From Fibrobacter succinogenes (GTDB lineage: Bacteria; Fibrobacterota; Fibrobacteria; Fibrobacterales; Fibrobacteraceae), in assembly GCA_902756345.1 (NCBI GenBank), contig CACVQR010000001.1:62001-126000 (forward strand): 64,000 nt of DNA, written 5' to 3'. Position 1 is the first letter of the stretch. Every line of letters starts with the position of its first letter. This document shows, in pieces, positions 52,104 to 61,300 of this stretch. Both the position numbers and the translations under genes were made by a program. The notes under the pieces are model-generated. The model was not told the origin of the DNA. It made no database searches and saw only the letters and a list, made by a program, of their open reading frames with translations.

Positions 52104-52133
52104 CCTCGCTAGTTTTCTAACGAGGCATCTTTT
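52104..52133 (+). terminator. Intrinsic terminator after the ATPase gene
   Basis: CCTCGCTAG-TTTT-CTAACGAGG with ATCTTTTC; close to the tRNA-His terminator at 46286. Confidence 0.7.
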
Positions 52134-52161
52134 CACTCCTAGCGAGGCCCTATTACCTACA

Positions 52162-54402
52162 TTACGATTTTTGCTTATAATAAGTATGAACTTCTATAGA
52201 GTAACCATACCTATAAATTGTCGCCTCGCCCATGATATTCGCATTAGCAATATTCGCTCCAACAAGAACCACAATTACGTACCTCGCCTTAGCGGTTTCC
52301 TTTTCATAATATTCGCGACGAACCTTTGAATCACTTGTCGCCACCTGATTAATAAAGAAAATGTCATTCCCTCCGTTGTAAGTTTGCTGGCTGACTGAAT
52401 CCAATCTCTTGTAGGCAAAACCATTTTCCAAAAGTATGTCCTTGAACGGTTCAAGGCTATCCTTGGCAGCATTCTCTTTTGAAACGGATACATACGTCGA
52501 ATAGTCCCAATTTTTCATTAGAACATCCTCAGAGTCCGTTATATGACGGACACACCAGAATGTCATAAGCGAATCATCATTCCACGATACACGCCGCTTA
52601 TCTGAAACATAATCCTGAATAAAGTCAACTTCTTCCGGTAAGTCCACTTCATATCGCGGGGCATCAAAATCATAGCCATTCCTTTTCCCGCCCTGTCCCT
52701 TGACACAGCGGACGGAAACGGCATGGCTGATATGCGTCATATACACATTGGATCCGGAACCCTTGACGAAATGGATTGTCGAAGGAGTAATCGAAATATA
52801 GCTCAGCCAATCCGTCGTTTCTATCGAGGCCGTCCAGAATTCCGTCGAAGTTCCAAGCCCCGAAAATTCATTGCCATTAAACACGCCCGCAGGGACCACA
52901 TTGAAGCCGAAACGATCCGAGGAATAAGTTTTCTCGAGATAATCGTCCCGGTAATACGCCTGCAAAGCATCCGCGGCGCTTTCGCCTTCGCCATGGGCAT
53001 CGGCATACGCAAACAGCGTGTCCCATTCTGCGTGTTCCGGCACGTGCCAGCCATCGGGGCATATTCCTTCACGGGGATGGAAATCGCTACGGAGCCTGCA
53101 CCCGGAGAAGTTGTCGCCACATCCCCTGTTCGATGTATCCAAGGCAACTTCCCAGTTATAGAGGCGGCCATATTTTTCGCAATTCTTTTCGTCATTTTCG
53201 TAGCAGAGACTGCCTTCGGCGGCATAGTTCAGGTTTTCCGCCATCCATTCCTGCGATCCCAATTTAACAGTTTTGTAAACTTTTCCGTCACGAGTATCCG
53301 TTAACGATCCAAAGACAGGTTCTCCCGAATCGATGGACGAACTGCTAGGCGGATTTTCGGAACTGGACGACGAGTTCGGCGATTCCTCAGAACTGGAGGA
53401 TTTCGCATCATCACCCGGAATGACCCAGCGGCCGTTTTCACAGACAAAGTATTCGTTGTACAGTTTACTGAGCTTGTTCACGTTGCGCTTGGTTTCGTTT
53501 TCGCGCTTCGTATTGCAAACGCCAAGGCCGTAATTGTCCCACCAGAAGTTGGACACATACTTCTCGAACGCAGGCACGGTATCAGCATATTTCCAATCTT
53601 CCACGTTCTTGCGCACCTTCGAAAGCGAGCCCTTCAAATCCACATCGCAGGCCCAGTCCGCGATTGCCGTCTTCGCGTCGGCATCGTCCCAGCTGCCGCC
53701 TTCCGCAAGCGATATGCTGAATTCGCCCATGCGTTCGGTAAGCCCGGCCACGTCAACATCGCTCTGCAAGAGCACGCTTATCGCAAGCAAAGCCGCGTTT
53801 CCGTCGCCCGTCTCGAAGATGTTCAAATCTTCGGATTCCGCGAAGTCGCCCTCGATCCCGAACGTCGCGAGCACTTCCTTTTCGGCCTGTTCCTTCGCTT
53901 CGGCAATAGACTTTTTCTTCTCGGTCACGAGGTACATCACGCGTTCGTATTCCAGGTGCGTGAGCAGGTTGATGTTCACGTGCTTTCTGTCCTTGAGGTC
54001 GGTCAGTGCACGGAGTGTCACCGGAGCTGCGGATTTCTTGCCCGAAATCTCGTCGCGGTAGTAGCCCGAGGCCTCGAGGATCGCGTACTGCGATTCCAGA
54101 TTGATGTCCTTGATGGCAAAGTCGCCCTTGTCGCTCTTGATGGTGCCCTTGAAGCTCTTGCCCGTCTGCTTGAGCGTGATACCGTCAAGTTCCTGCACAG
54201 TCACGGCAGAACCCGTGACGAACGGGCCCTTCTGCGACACGCCCGCAACTTCCCAGTCCGTGACGGCAACAATGCCCGCATCGCCCGAAGCACCGCCCGC
54301 AACGCCATTGTCGTCGGAACCCGTGTCCGAACAGCCCCAGAACATAGCCCCCATCGCGAGGCTCCCTATAATTCGATTCATTTTCATCATCATTTTCCTC
54401 AT
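52162..54402 (-). CDS. QKGPF-family lipoprotein with C-terminal FISUMP domain
   Basis: 746 residues using the ATGA overlap with the TIGR02147 stop at 54399; an ATG at 54387 or 54381 is also reasonable. Lipobox AMFWGCSD (about 24). The shared domain starts VAGVSQKGPFVTGSAVTVQE and includes HVNINLLTHLEYERVMYLVT and GDGNAALLAISVLLQ. A short Ser-rich linker is followed by a FISUMP domain (about 370-600): DTRDGKVYKTVKLGSQEWMA, CPDGWHVPEHAEWDTLF, then FGFNVVPAGVF and EFWTASIETTDW, ending SVRCVKGQGG. FISUMP occurs only in Fibrobacter and relatives. The C-terminal 130 residues are unrecognised. Coupled to its regulator-like partner. Confidence 0.8.
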   Translation of the reverse strand: MRKMMMKMNRIIGSLAMGAMFWGCSDTGSDDNGVAGGASGDAGIVAVTDWEVAGVSQKGPFVTGSAVTVQELDGITLKQTGKSFKGTIKSDKGDFAIKDINLESQYAILEASGYYRDEISGKKSAAPVTLRALTDLKDRKHVNINLLTHLEYERVMYLVTEKKKSIAEAKEQAEKEVLATFGIEGDFAESEDLNIFETGDGNAALLAISVLLQSDVDVAGLTERMGEFSISLAEGGSWDDADAKTAIADWACDVDLKGSLSKVRKNVEDWKYADTVPAFEKYVSNFWWDNYGLGVCNTKRENETKRNVNKLSKLYNEYFVCENGRWVIPGDDAKSSSSEESPNSSSSSENPPSSSSIDSGEPVFGSLTDTRDGKVYKTVKLGSQEWMAENLNYAAEGSLCYENDEKNCEKYGRLYNWEVALDTSNRGCGDNFSGCRLRSDFHPREGICPDGWHVPEHAEWDTLFAYADAHGEGESAADALQAYYRDDYLEKTYSSDRFGFNVVPAGVFNGNEFSGLGTSTEFWTASIETTDWLSYISITPSTIHFVKGSGSNVYMTHISHAVSVRCVKGQGGKRNGYDFDAPRYEVDLPEEVDFIQDYVSDKRRVSWNDDSLMTFWCVRHITDSEDVLMKNWDYSTYVSVSKENAAKDSLEPFKDILLENGFAYKRLDSVSQQTYNGGNDIFFINQVATSDSKVRREYYEKETAKARYVIVVLVGANIANANIMGEATIYRYGYSIEVHTYYKQKS

Positions 54403-55256
54403 CTTCTCTGCCCCTTTTTTAAAACGGTTTCCTTTTCGGTTTTCAAATGTTCACTCAACGGGAACAACTGCACGTTCAGGCGGTAGACCTGTTCCGTTTC
54501 GTCTTCCTCCGTCGCAATCGCCACCACGCGACGGTAATAATCTTCAGTCTCTTTCTTGATGCGTTCGTACGCGCGGCGCGTAAGGCCAAGCGTGTACCCC
54601 GACATCATGCGTTCCGAAATCGGCAAGTCGATTGCTTTGACGGCAAACTCCCCCATCTGGCGCTGCAAATCGCGAGCGGCCAGCGGCACGGCCTCCACAG
54701 GCGCCATTTTAATCGTCTTGTCCGTTTGCTGGTAGTTTCCACTCCTGTCCTTCTTCAGGAGCTTCGCCTTCACCAAAAAATCGAGCGTCTCGGAAACTTC
54801 CGCCGCCGAAATCTTCTGTTTGCAGGCACGGGCTATTTCGAGCGGTTTTGCACCGGGCATGTGCGGCGCCAACTCACGGATTACGGAATTTTTCCAGGAC
54901 TTGAAATACTTGAATTCTTCGTCACCCAGCACACGCACCTTGTGAGCATTCGCCAGCGCACAACGCTCCTCGAACGCAGCCTTTTTAGCCTCGTTGCTCT
55001 TTGCATGCGCATAAGATACCATCAAGACAAAGTATTCGTACTCGAAACCGACAAGCCCCATGGCATTTGCCACCGAGCCCGCCGAGCCGACGCTCAGATT
55101 CTTTTTTCCTTCGCAGACGTACTTCAAGTAGACATCTGACGAAAAGCCCGCCTTCTGGGCGAACGCATGCCAAGAAAAAGCAGAGCAGCGTTTTCGTTCA
55201 TCGTAGTAGTCCTGAATGAACTTACGATAATCAGTGTATTCTATGATCTCCTTCAT
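54399..55256 (-). CDS. TIGR02147 family protein paired with the lipoprotein at 52162
   Basis: 285 residues, very similar to the copy at 49901 through the N terminus (KEIIEYTDYRKFIQDYYDE), FSWHAFAQKAGFSSDVYLKY and the C terminus YRLNVQLFPLSEHL. Stop and next start overlap as ATGA, the tightest coupling of the four pairs. Upstream lie CTATATTTGTAG at 55259-55270 and ATATTCTAGGAACAT at 55372-55386, matching the other family promoters. Its closest relatives are its neighbours, so the pair probably arose by local duplication together with the lipoprotein gene. Confidence 0.8.
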   Translation of the reverse strand: MKEIIEYTDYRKFIQDYYDERKRCSAFSWHAFAQKAGFSSDVYLKYVCEGKKNLSVGSAGSVANAMGLVGFEYEYFVLMVSYAHAKSNEAKKAAFEERCALANAHKVRVLGDEEFKYFKSWKNSVIRELAPHMPGAKPLEIARACKQKISAAEVSETLDFLVKAKLLKKDRSGNYQQTDKTIKMAPVEAVPLAARDLQRQMGEFAVKAIDLPISERMMSGYTLGLTRRAYERIKKETEDYYRRVVAIATEEDETEQVYRLNVQLFPLSEHLKTEKETVLKKGQRR

Positions 55257-55258
55257 GA

Positions 55259-55386
55259 CTACAAATATAGATTCATTTGGTCTAAATAGAACATAAAATT
55301 AGCGTTTATAGCCAAATTTTACCAATTTCTATTAAATTCACAAAAATTAAGTATTTTTAGAACATGATTTCATATTCTAGGAACAT
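55259..55386 (-). promoter_or_regulatory. Conserved promoter/upstream element of a TIGR02147 gene
   Basis: CTATATTTGTAG at 55259-55270, 18 bp, CGCTAATTTTATGTTC at 55289-55304, and the dyad ATATTCTAGGAACAT at 55372-55386. The element order and the 18-bp distance match the other two. Confidence 0.65.
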
Positions 55387-55398
55387 GCCCTAGAACAC

Positions 55399-55430
55399 AA
55401 AAAAAATCCTGCAGATCATTCCGCAGGATT
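55399..55430 (-). terminator. Intrinsic terminator after the lipoprotein gene at 55509
   Basis: AATCCTGC ... GCAGGATT stem; eight T follow on the minus strand. Confidence 0.85.
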
Positions 55431-55508
55431 CTTCCCTAACCTTCCCTCAGCCCGAACACTCCCGGGTCCAAATTTTGAGGGAATCAAATGTGTTTCACTT
55501 TGTCTGTC

Positions 55509-57254
55509 CTAGTTCTTCACGCAACGCACGTAAGCTTCTTTTAGCGGTTCTTCTTCAACACGATAATCGTAGGGAGAGACTTCCACATAATAGTCACCTA
55601 TCGGCGTCGGAGTAAGATAACTTTCAATTTCTTCGCGTTCTTCTTCATCCTTAGCGACATCAAGCATCAGTTGATAGAAAGCCGCCTCATCTTCGTCAAT
55701 CTCTCTCATATGGTAAGAACCTTGCTTGTAAGAATGGTAATAGACTTCCAAGTACACCGTATCCACCGGCATAAGGTTAAAATCAAACTTGTTGTAGTAC
55801 ACGCCAATCAAATCTTTTCCAAAGGCGGCATCTATATCGGAAGTTCTCCAGTTTTCGTTAAGCAAGTTTTTAACGTCGCCGACATAATCCACCAAGGCTC
55901 TCCAATCCTCGGTACTGGACACATGCCAACCTTCAGGACAGACTCCCTGGTGAGTCTCACCGATCAAGCTGTCGTCAACGACATCCGTCATGTACTTGTC
56001 ATCAAGTTGCATGGCTTCCGTCCAAGTATAGAGACCATCAGATTCATACTTGAGTTCTTCGGCCATCCATTCATACTTTTTCCCTTCGTATTCAAAGCTC
56101 ACGGTCTTGTACTTATGTCCGTCGCGCGGGTCGGTCATAGTTCCCGTTTTGTGATCAACCGGAATCTTGAGAGAATCGATATATCCCTTTGTCTGCAAAT
56201 CCCAATAATACCCATTGCAAAGGAAATAGCCCGATTCAAGATGATCACCGTCAATATCGATAGCCTTATCGAACTTTCTGTATTCGCCCCAAAGGTCGGC
56301 AGTACAGAGTTCAAGGTCCATGTAATTCAGGAACACCAGAATGCCAAAGTCGTATTCGCTTTTCAAGAAACGGATACTGATATCATCCGGATTAGCCTCG
56401 TCCTTTCTCTTGATATCATCTTCGTCTACATCCATCATGTTGCTCCATTCCTTGGCAGAGCTATAGCCTTCGCCAGCAAGGAACTGCATGATCGAATCCG
56501 CGAGAACGCCGTCGTCTGCGAAATCGTTGGCATATCCGTCAATGTATTCTTGCAACTTGGAGCAATCGAGATCATCTACAGCATTATACCAGTCGCGCCA
56601 AGCATTCCATTCCGGCTGCTCGTCGATGATTCGGCTGATATTGTAGAGAGTTCTATCACCATCTGTTGAATTGTAGATATTCAAGTCTTCTGCAGAAGAT
56701 ATATCAATCTTGACACCGAATGCGCCGAGGACTTCCTTTGCAGCCTGTTTCTTGGCTTCGGCGAAAGACTTGCCTTCTTTGACCAAATTCAGGACACGCT
56801 TGTATTCAAAATGAGTCAAGAGGTTGATGTTTACCGTTTCGCGTTTTTCCAAATCAGATACGGCATCGAGACGCATCGGGCAGCTAGATGCCTCACCCGT
56901 GTATTCACGCTCATAGTGCCCCTCTACAGAAAGAAGCGCGTACTGGCTTTCCAAATCGATATTGTCAAACTTGAAATCGCCCTTGTCGCTGACAGTCTTG
57001 GTGGTAAATTCCCTGCCTGTAGGTTCAAAACTTCCGTCTTTCGAAGTTTCCCTAAGGGTCACTTCAGAACCCTTTACAAAAGGACCCTTCTGCGACACGC
57101 CGACAATCTTCTTGTCCGAAATGGCGATAATGCCTTCCGCTTCTTCGCTCGTACCAGCGGACTTCGAGTCCACATTGGAGCATGCCGTGAGCGACGCGCC
57201 CAAAGCAAGCGCCAAGACAAGCCCCGTTTTCTTCTCGTCAAGAAAGTGAATCAT
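55509..57254 (-). CDS. QKGPF-family lipoprotein with degenerate FISUMP domain
   Basis: 581 residues from MIHFLDEKKTGLVLALALGA (ATG 57254), with GGAG before it, just one base after the regulator stop. Lipobox-like SLTACSN (about 26). Shared domain: IVGVSQKGPFVKGSEVTLRE, SQYALLSVEGHYER, TVNINLLTHFEYKRVLNLVK; the GDGNAALLA motif of the others is here STDGDRTLYNI, so the domain is diverging. The FISUMP region runs from DPRDGHKYKTVSFEYEGKKY through CPEGWHVSSTEDW, shorter than usual and ending YVRCVKN. Otherwise as in its paralogs. Function unknown. Confidence 0.75.
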   Translation of the reverse strand: MIHFLDEKKTGLVLALALGASLTACSNVDSKSAGTSEEAEGIIAISDKKIVGVSQKGPFVKGSEVTLRETSKDGSFEPTGREFTTKTVSDKGDFKFDNIDLESQYALLSVEGHYEREYTGEASSCPMRLDAVSDLEKRETVNINLLTHFEYKRVLNLVKEGKSFAEAKKQAAKEVLGAFGVKIDISSAEDLNIYNSTDGDRTLYNISRIIDEQPEWNAWRDWYNAVDDLDCSKLQEYIDGYANDFADDGVLADSIMQFLAGEGYSSAKEWSNMMDVDEDDIKRKDEANPDDISIRFLKSEYDFGILVFLNYMDLELCTADLWGEYRKFDKAIDIDGDHLESGYFLCNGYYWDLQTKGYIDSLKIPVDHKTGTMTDPRDGHKYKTVSFEYEGKKYEWMAEELKYESDGLYTWTEAMQLDDKYMTDVVDDSLIGETHQGVCPEGWHVSSTEDWRALVDYVGDVKNLLNENWRTSDIDAAFGKDLIGVYYNKFDFNLMPVDTVYLEVYYHSYKQGSYHMREIDEDEAAFYQLMLDVAKDEEEREEIESYLTPTPIGDYYVEVSPYDYRVEEEPLKEAYVRCVKN

Positions 57255-57255
57255 T

Positions 57256-58110
57256 TCAAGCTCCTTTACCCAAATCAGTCGGGTCACAATTTAAATTTTC
57301 AGATAGCGGGAAAAGCTGCATGTTCAAGCGGCAAACTTTTTCCACCTTTTTGTCAGCCGAGACAATCGACACAATGCGTTTGCGGCACTCCGTGAGTTCC
57401 TCGATGACCTTCTCGTAGCTTTCGGCAGTCATGCCCATGGTAACGCCGCTAAAGTGGCGCTCCGAAATAGGCAACTTGTCCAAAGCCTCGAGCGCGAATT
57501 CGCCCATCTGGCGCAGCAACGAATGCACCGCCACCGAGACAACCTTCAGGCGCCCCGTGGTGAGAGAACGATTCGTCTGCTGGTAATGGCCCTTCGCATC
57601 CACAGTCAAGAATCCCGCATTCAAAAGGAAACGCAAACTGTTGCTCACGTCGGCAGCCGATATAGGCAGCCTGCAAGCCTTCGCGATTTCGTGCGGTTTT
57701 GCGCCCGGCATGGCAACCGCCAGCTCACGGACGACAGAATGCTTCCAGGTTTCGTAGAACGTGTACATTTCACTGCCGAGAATTTTCACATGGTGTGCCG
57801 AACTCAATGCTTCCATTTCTTCGAAACACTTTTTCTTTTCCCGGTCCGTCTTTGCGCTTTCGTATCGAACCATCAAGACGAAGTAGTCGAACTCAAACCC
57901 CAGCAACCCCATTGCCAAGGCCGTCTTCTTTGCTCCTTCCTCCCGAAGCCTTGTCTTGCCATCGCAAACAAGCTTCAAGTATGAACCCGATGCGAAACCA
58001 GCAATCTTTGCAAACTCGCGCCAGGTAAACGCCGACGTGCGCTTGCGTTCGCGGTAGTAGTCGAGTACGTACTCGCGATAGTCTTTGTATTCAATAACTG
58101 ATTTCATCAT
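57256..58110 (-). CDS. TIGR02147 family protein paired with the lipoprotein at 55509
   Basis: 284 residues (MMKSVIEYKDYREYVLDYYR; the second methionine is also possible). The same layout as the other copies: FTWREFAKIAGFASGSYLKL, a diverged middle, and VCRLNMQLFPLSENLN at the end. The stop lies one base before the lipoprotein ATG. Its upstream region differs: no CGCTAATTTTG/18-bp/CTATATTTG pattern, only AT-rich sequence with ATCTTATAG near the start. This may mean a different regulation for this pair. Confidence 0.78.
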   Translation of the reverse strand: MMKSVIEYKDYREYVLDYYRERKRTSAFTWREFAKIAGFASGSYLKLVCDGKTRLREEGAKKTALAMGLLGFEFDYFVLMVRYESAKTDREKKKCFEEMEALSSAHHVKILGSEMYTFYETWKHSVVRELAVAMPGAKPHEIAKACRLPISAADVSNSLRFLLNAGFLTVDAKGHYQQTNRSLTTGRLKVVSVAVHSLLRQMGEFALEALDKLPISERHFSGVTMGMTAESYEKVIEELTECRKRIVSIVSADKKVEKVCRLNMQLFPLSENLNCDPTDLGKGA

Positions 58111-58253
58111 GACTATAAGATAGATTTATGCGGGCGGCCGTGCAACATTTTCTAAAAAACAAATTTGGCGAAATTTCACAAATTTCAAAGATTTTGAAAA
58201 CAATATGAAAAAATTTTAAATTCATAAAACAAAACAAACAAACTTATAAAACA

Positions 58254-58283
58254 AAAAGGCCCCCGCATCTTGCGAGAGCCTTC
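58254..58283 (-). terminator. Intrinsic terminator after the GLUG-repeat gene
   Basis: AAGGC...GCA-TCT-TGC...GCCTT stem with TTTTTG on the minus strand; internal mismatches. Confidence 0.65.
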
Positions 58284-58306
58284 AATTCTCTTTCAAAGGT
58301 TGCGCT

Positions 58307-61300
58307 TTATTTTTTCAGCAACATCACCTTGTCTGTCACTCTGCCGTTCAGCTGCAGCACGCCGATATAGCGACCACGTGCAATTTCTTCGGCAGCAACG
58401 GTTTCAGAATATTCACCCGCTGCGCGCTTGCCAAGGTCAAACGCCTTCACAATACGGCCTTGCATATCCATGAGCGAGAACTTTACCGCACCCGCGTCAG
58501 GAATTCCGAAGTGGAGAGCCACATGAGCGTCGCGGAACGCAGCACCGAGCGAATGCATCACCACGACATTGCGAACGCGGGCACCCGTCGTTTTTTCAAT
58601 GGTGAGTTCAACGCTGGCTGTCCTGCTCCAGAGCGTATCGCCCACGATAGCAACACCGACTCGGAAATCGACAACATACTCGCCACCAGCATTCTTGCCC
58701 AGTTTTTCAAGCGAATCGAGCAGAGCCTTGCTCGCGGAATCCACTTCAATAACCAAGGCATACGAAGTATCCGCCACGATTGCCCCCTTGAGCAACTCTC
58801 CGACGACATGCTTTGCCGTAATACCGCCCTTGCCGTAATTCAGGCTAACCTTGCCCACATACGGAACATTGGGCATTTCACGTAGCATCGGGTAACTTTC
58901 GCCTTCCTTGATATACCATATCGTATTGAAATTGAAGCCATCGAACGATTCCCGTTTACGCATTTCCGCATCAGAAAGTTCTTTCTTGTCACCGGCATTA
59001 TTCATAGCCGAGCCAACCGCATAAGAAACCAAGACATCGGCTTCATTCCATCCAACAAGGAGCCCCTCAATCGGAGTCGTGTCATTCGAAAAGACTCTCT
59101 TCACTTTTCCTAGCGCGTAGGAATTTCGCACCAAGTTGTAGTTTCCTCCAACAAAGGCTCCCGCCGAATCACCGCCTTCTATATTGCCAAGCGCAAAGCA
59201 TCGGTTGATATCACCATAATTCTCCGCAATAAAGCCGGCCTGAGTCGTCATCTGGTCCCTAAATTTTTCACCCGTGACATACACATTGCCCGTGGCGAAA
59301 CTCCTTGTAATGGTTCCATAATTGAACTCGCCAAATCCAGCTCCTCTAAAGACACTTTCTTCGGCATCAATATATACATCACCTGTTGCATAGCACATAT
59401 CAATTTCGGAACTGCCCCACATATCCAAAATAAAGCCAGATCCATTATGGACAGTTCCACTTGCATGGCAATTTCTTATTCCATTCGTAGATAAATAGCC
59501 TACAAAACCGGCACCATTCGTAACGTCACCTTCAGCATAGCAATCCCAAATCACGGCCGTAGTCGACCCGACAAAACCGCTACCATTTTTGACGTTTCCT
59601 GTCGCATGGCAATCATGGATACGCACATAACTTGTTCCACCAATGAATCCGCCAACAGAGTTTTCATCGGAAAAATTAAGTCCAACCTTGTTGGAGTCAA
59701 ACTCCGTTCCCGTCACATTTCCTGTCGCGTAGGAATACGAAATCGTATCACCCAGATGATCCCTGCCATAGCCTATCAAGCCACCCACAAACTGCCTACC
59801 AGTAACATCTACAGAAGCATGCAAATTCGAAAGATTTCCCGAGTAGTTGTAGCCAAGCAAGCCTCCTACATACTGGTCACCCTCAACACGCCCTGAGACC
59901 CCCAAATTCTTAAGGTCCGTCATGGCATTATACCCAATAAGCCCGCCAACATAGGAGCCCTTCGACACAATATTCACAGAAGCGGAACAAGCTGCCAATT
60001 CCCCATAATTTTTCGAGACAACGCCTCCAGAATACTTTCCACCAATAGTCATCTTGGCATTCACAAGCACATTTTCGATAACAGCTCCTTCATTATTTTG
60101 AATAACGGCGCCGGCGCCACCTTGAAGGCTTGTCACTTCAACATCAACGCGAGCGTTCTTGATGGAGCCCTTATTCAAGAACACCAACCCAGCATTTTCG
60201 CCTTTATAGCTCGATTCAAGCCCAAGAACACTACCTTCAAAAGAACTGTTTTCGATTTTACCGTAATTGTTATAAACGAGGCCAACCGCACTTCCTTCAG
60301 CCTTCAACGAACCTTTAACAGAAACATTCCTTACCAAGCCAAGAGAGCCGATAGCAATCGATGCAAGGTGTTTGGAAGATCCCGTAAAGTCTGTCAGAGT
60401 CAAGCTGTCTATTACAGCAGATTCACCCAATGAATCAACCAAGGCCGTATAGTTTGCATTGTAATCTATGCGAAGACCCTTGATGGAATGACCACCGCCA
60501 TGAATTTTTCCGGTAAACACCCCCGAATCATCCATTTCAAATCTGCCATCGGTTACAATATTTGACGGAACCGACCATACTTTGCAAATCGGCTTGAATC
60601 CGTAGCCCTTACCGTATCGAAGGACCTCATTCTTGGATACAGAAGCATCGATATCATTTTTCAGGCGATACACTGCAGAAAGTTTATACTTTCCAAAACC
60701 GATTGACTTCAGGTCCCCATATGTTTTAATCAAGAACGGATCGCTTTCAGTTCCGGAACCCGCCATACGCAACATTGAAGAATCACGATAGAGATCCGGA
60801 GTAGTCTTAACGCCAATCCATTTCAAATAGGGGTAGCTCGTATCTGCGGCAATTTGCCAAGTGTTTTTGAAATCCCAGTTCTTGTAATTTTCGGGATTGA
60901 CCATCTGTTGCGTTGTGCGAAGATTGCCCGCAGCAGTCACGTTCACGCCCCAGAACAAGCTGTCGTAATACACCGAGGTAAATGTCGAAGCAGAGGCTTC
61001 GCCAGCCAAGCCACCCAATTTAGAAGTGGCCTTGATATCGCCCGCGGCATAAGAATTGCTCACCGCAGCAGACTTTGCCAAGCCGAAAAGACCACCGACA
61101 TCCGACTTGCCCGACACCGTATCCATAGAATAGCAGTCAGAAACTGTAGCCTTATTTATCGAGCCTGCAATACCCCCGACAAACTCATTACCTGCAACAG
61201 AGCCCTTCGATGCGCTATGCGCAATGGAGCCCGAAGTCTTGGAACCGACAATGCTACCTACATAATCATTGGCAGCAATGTTTCCGGCCACGTAGATGCT

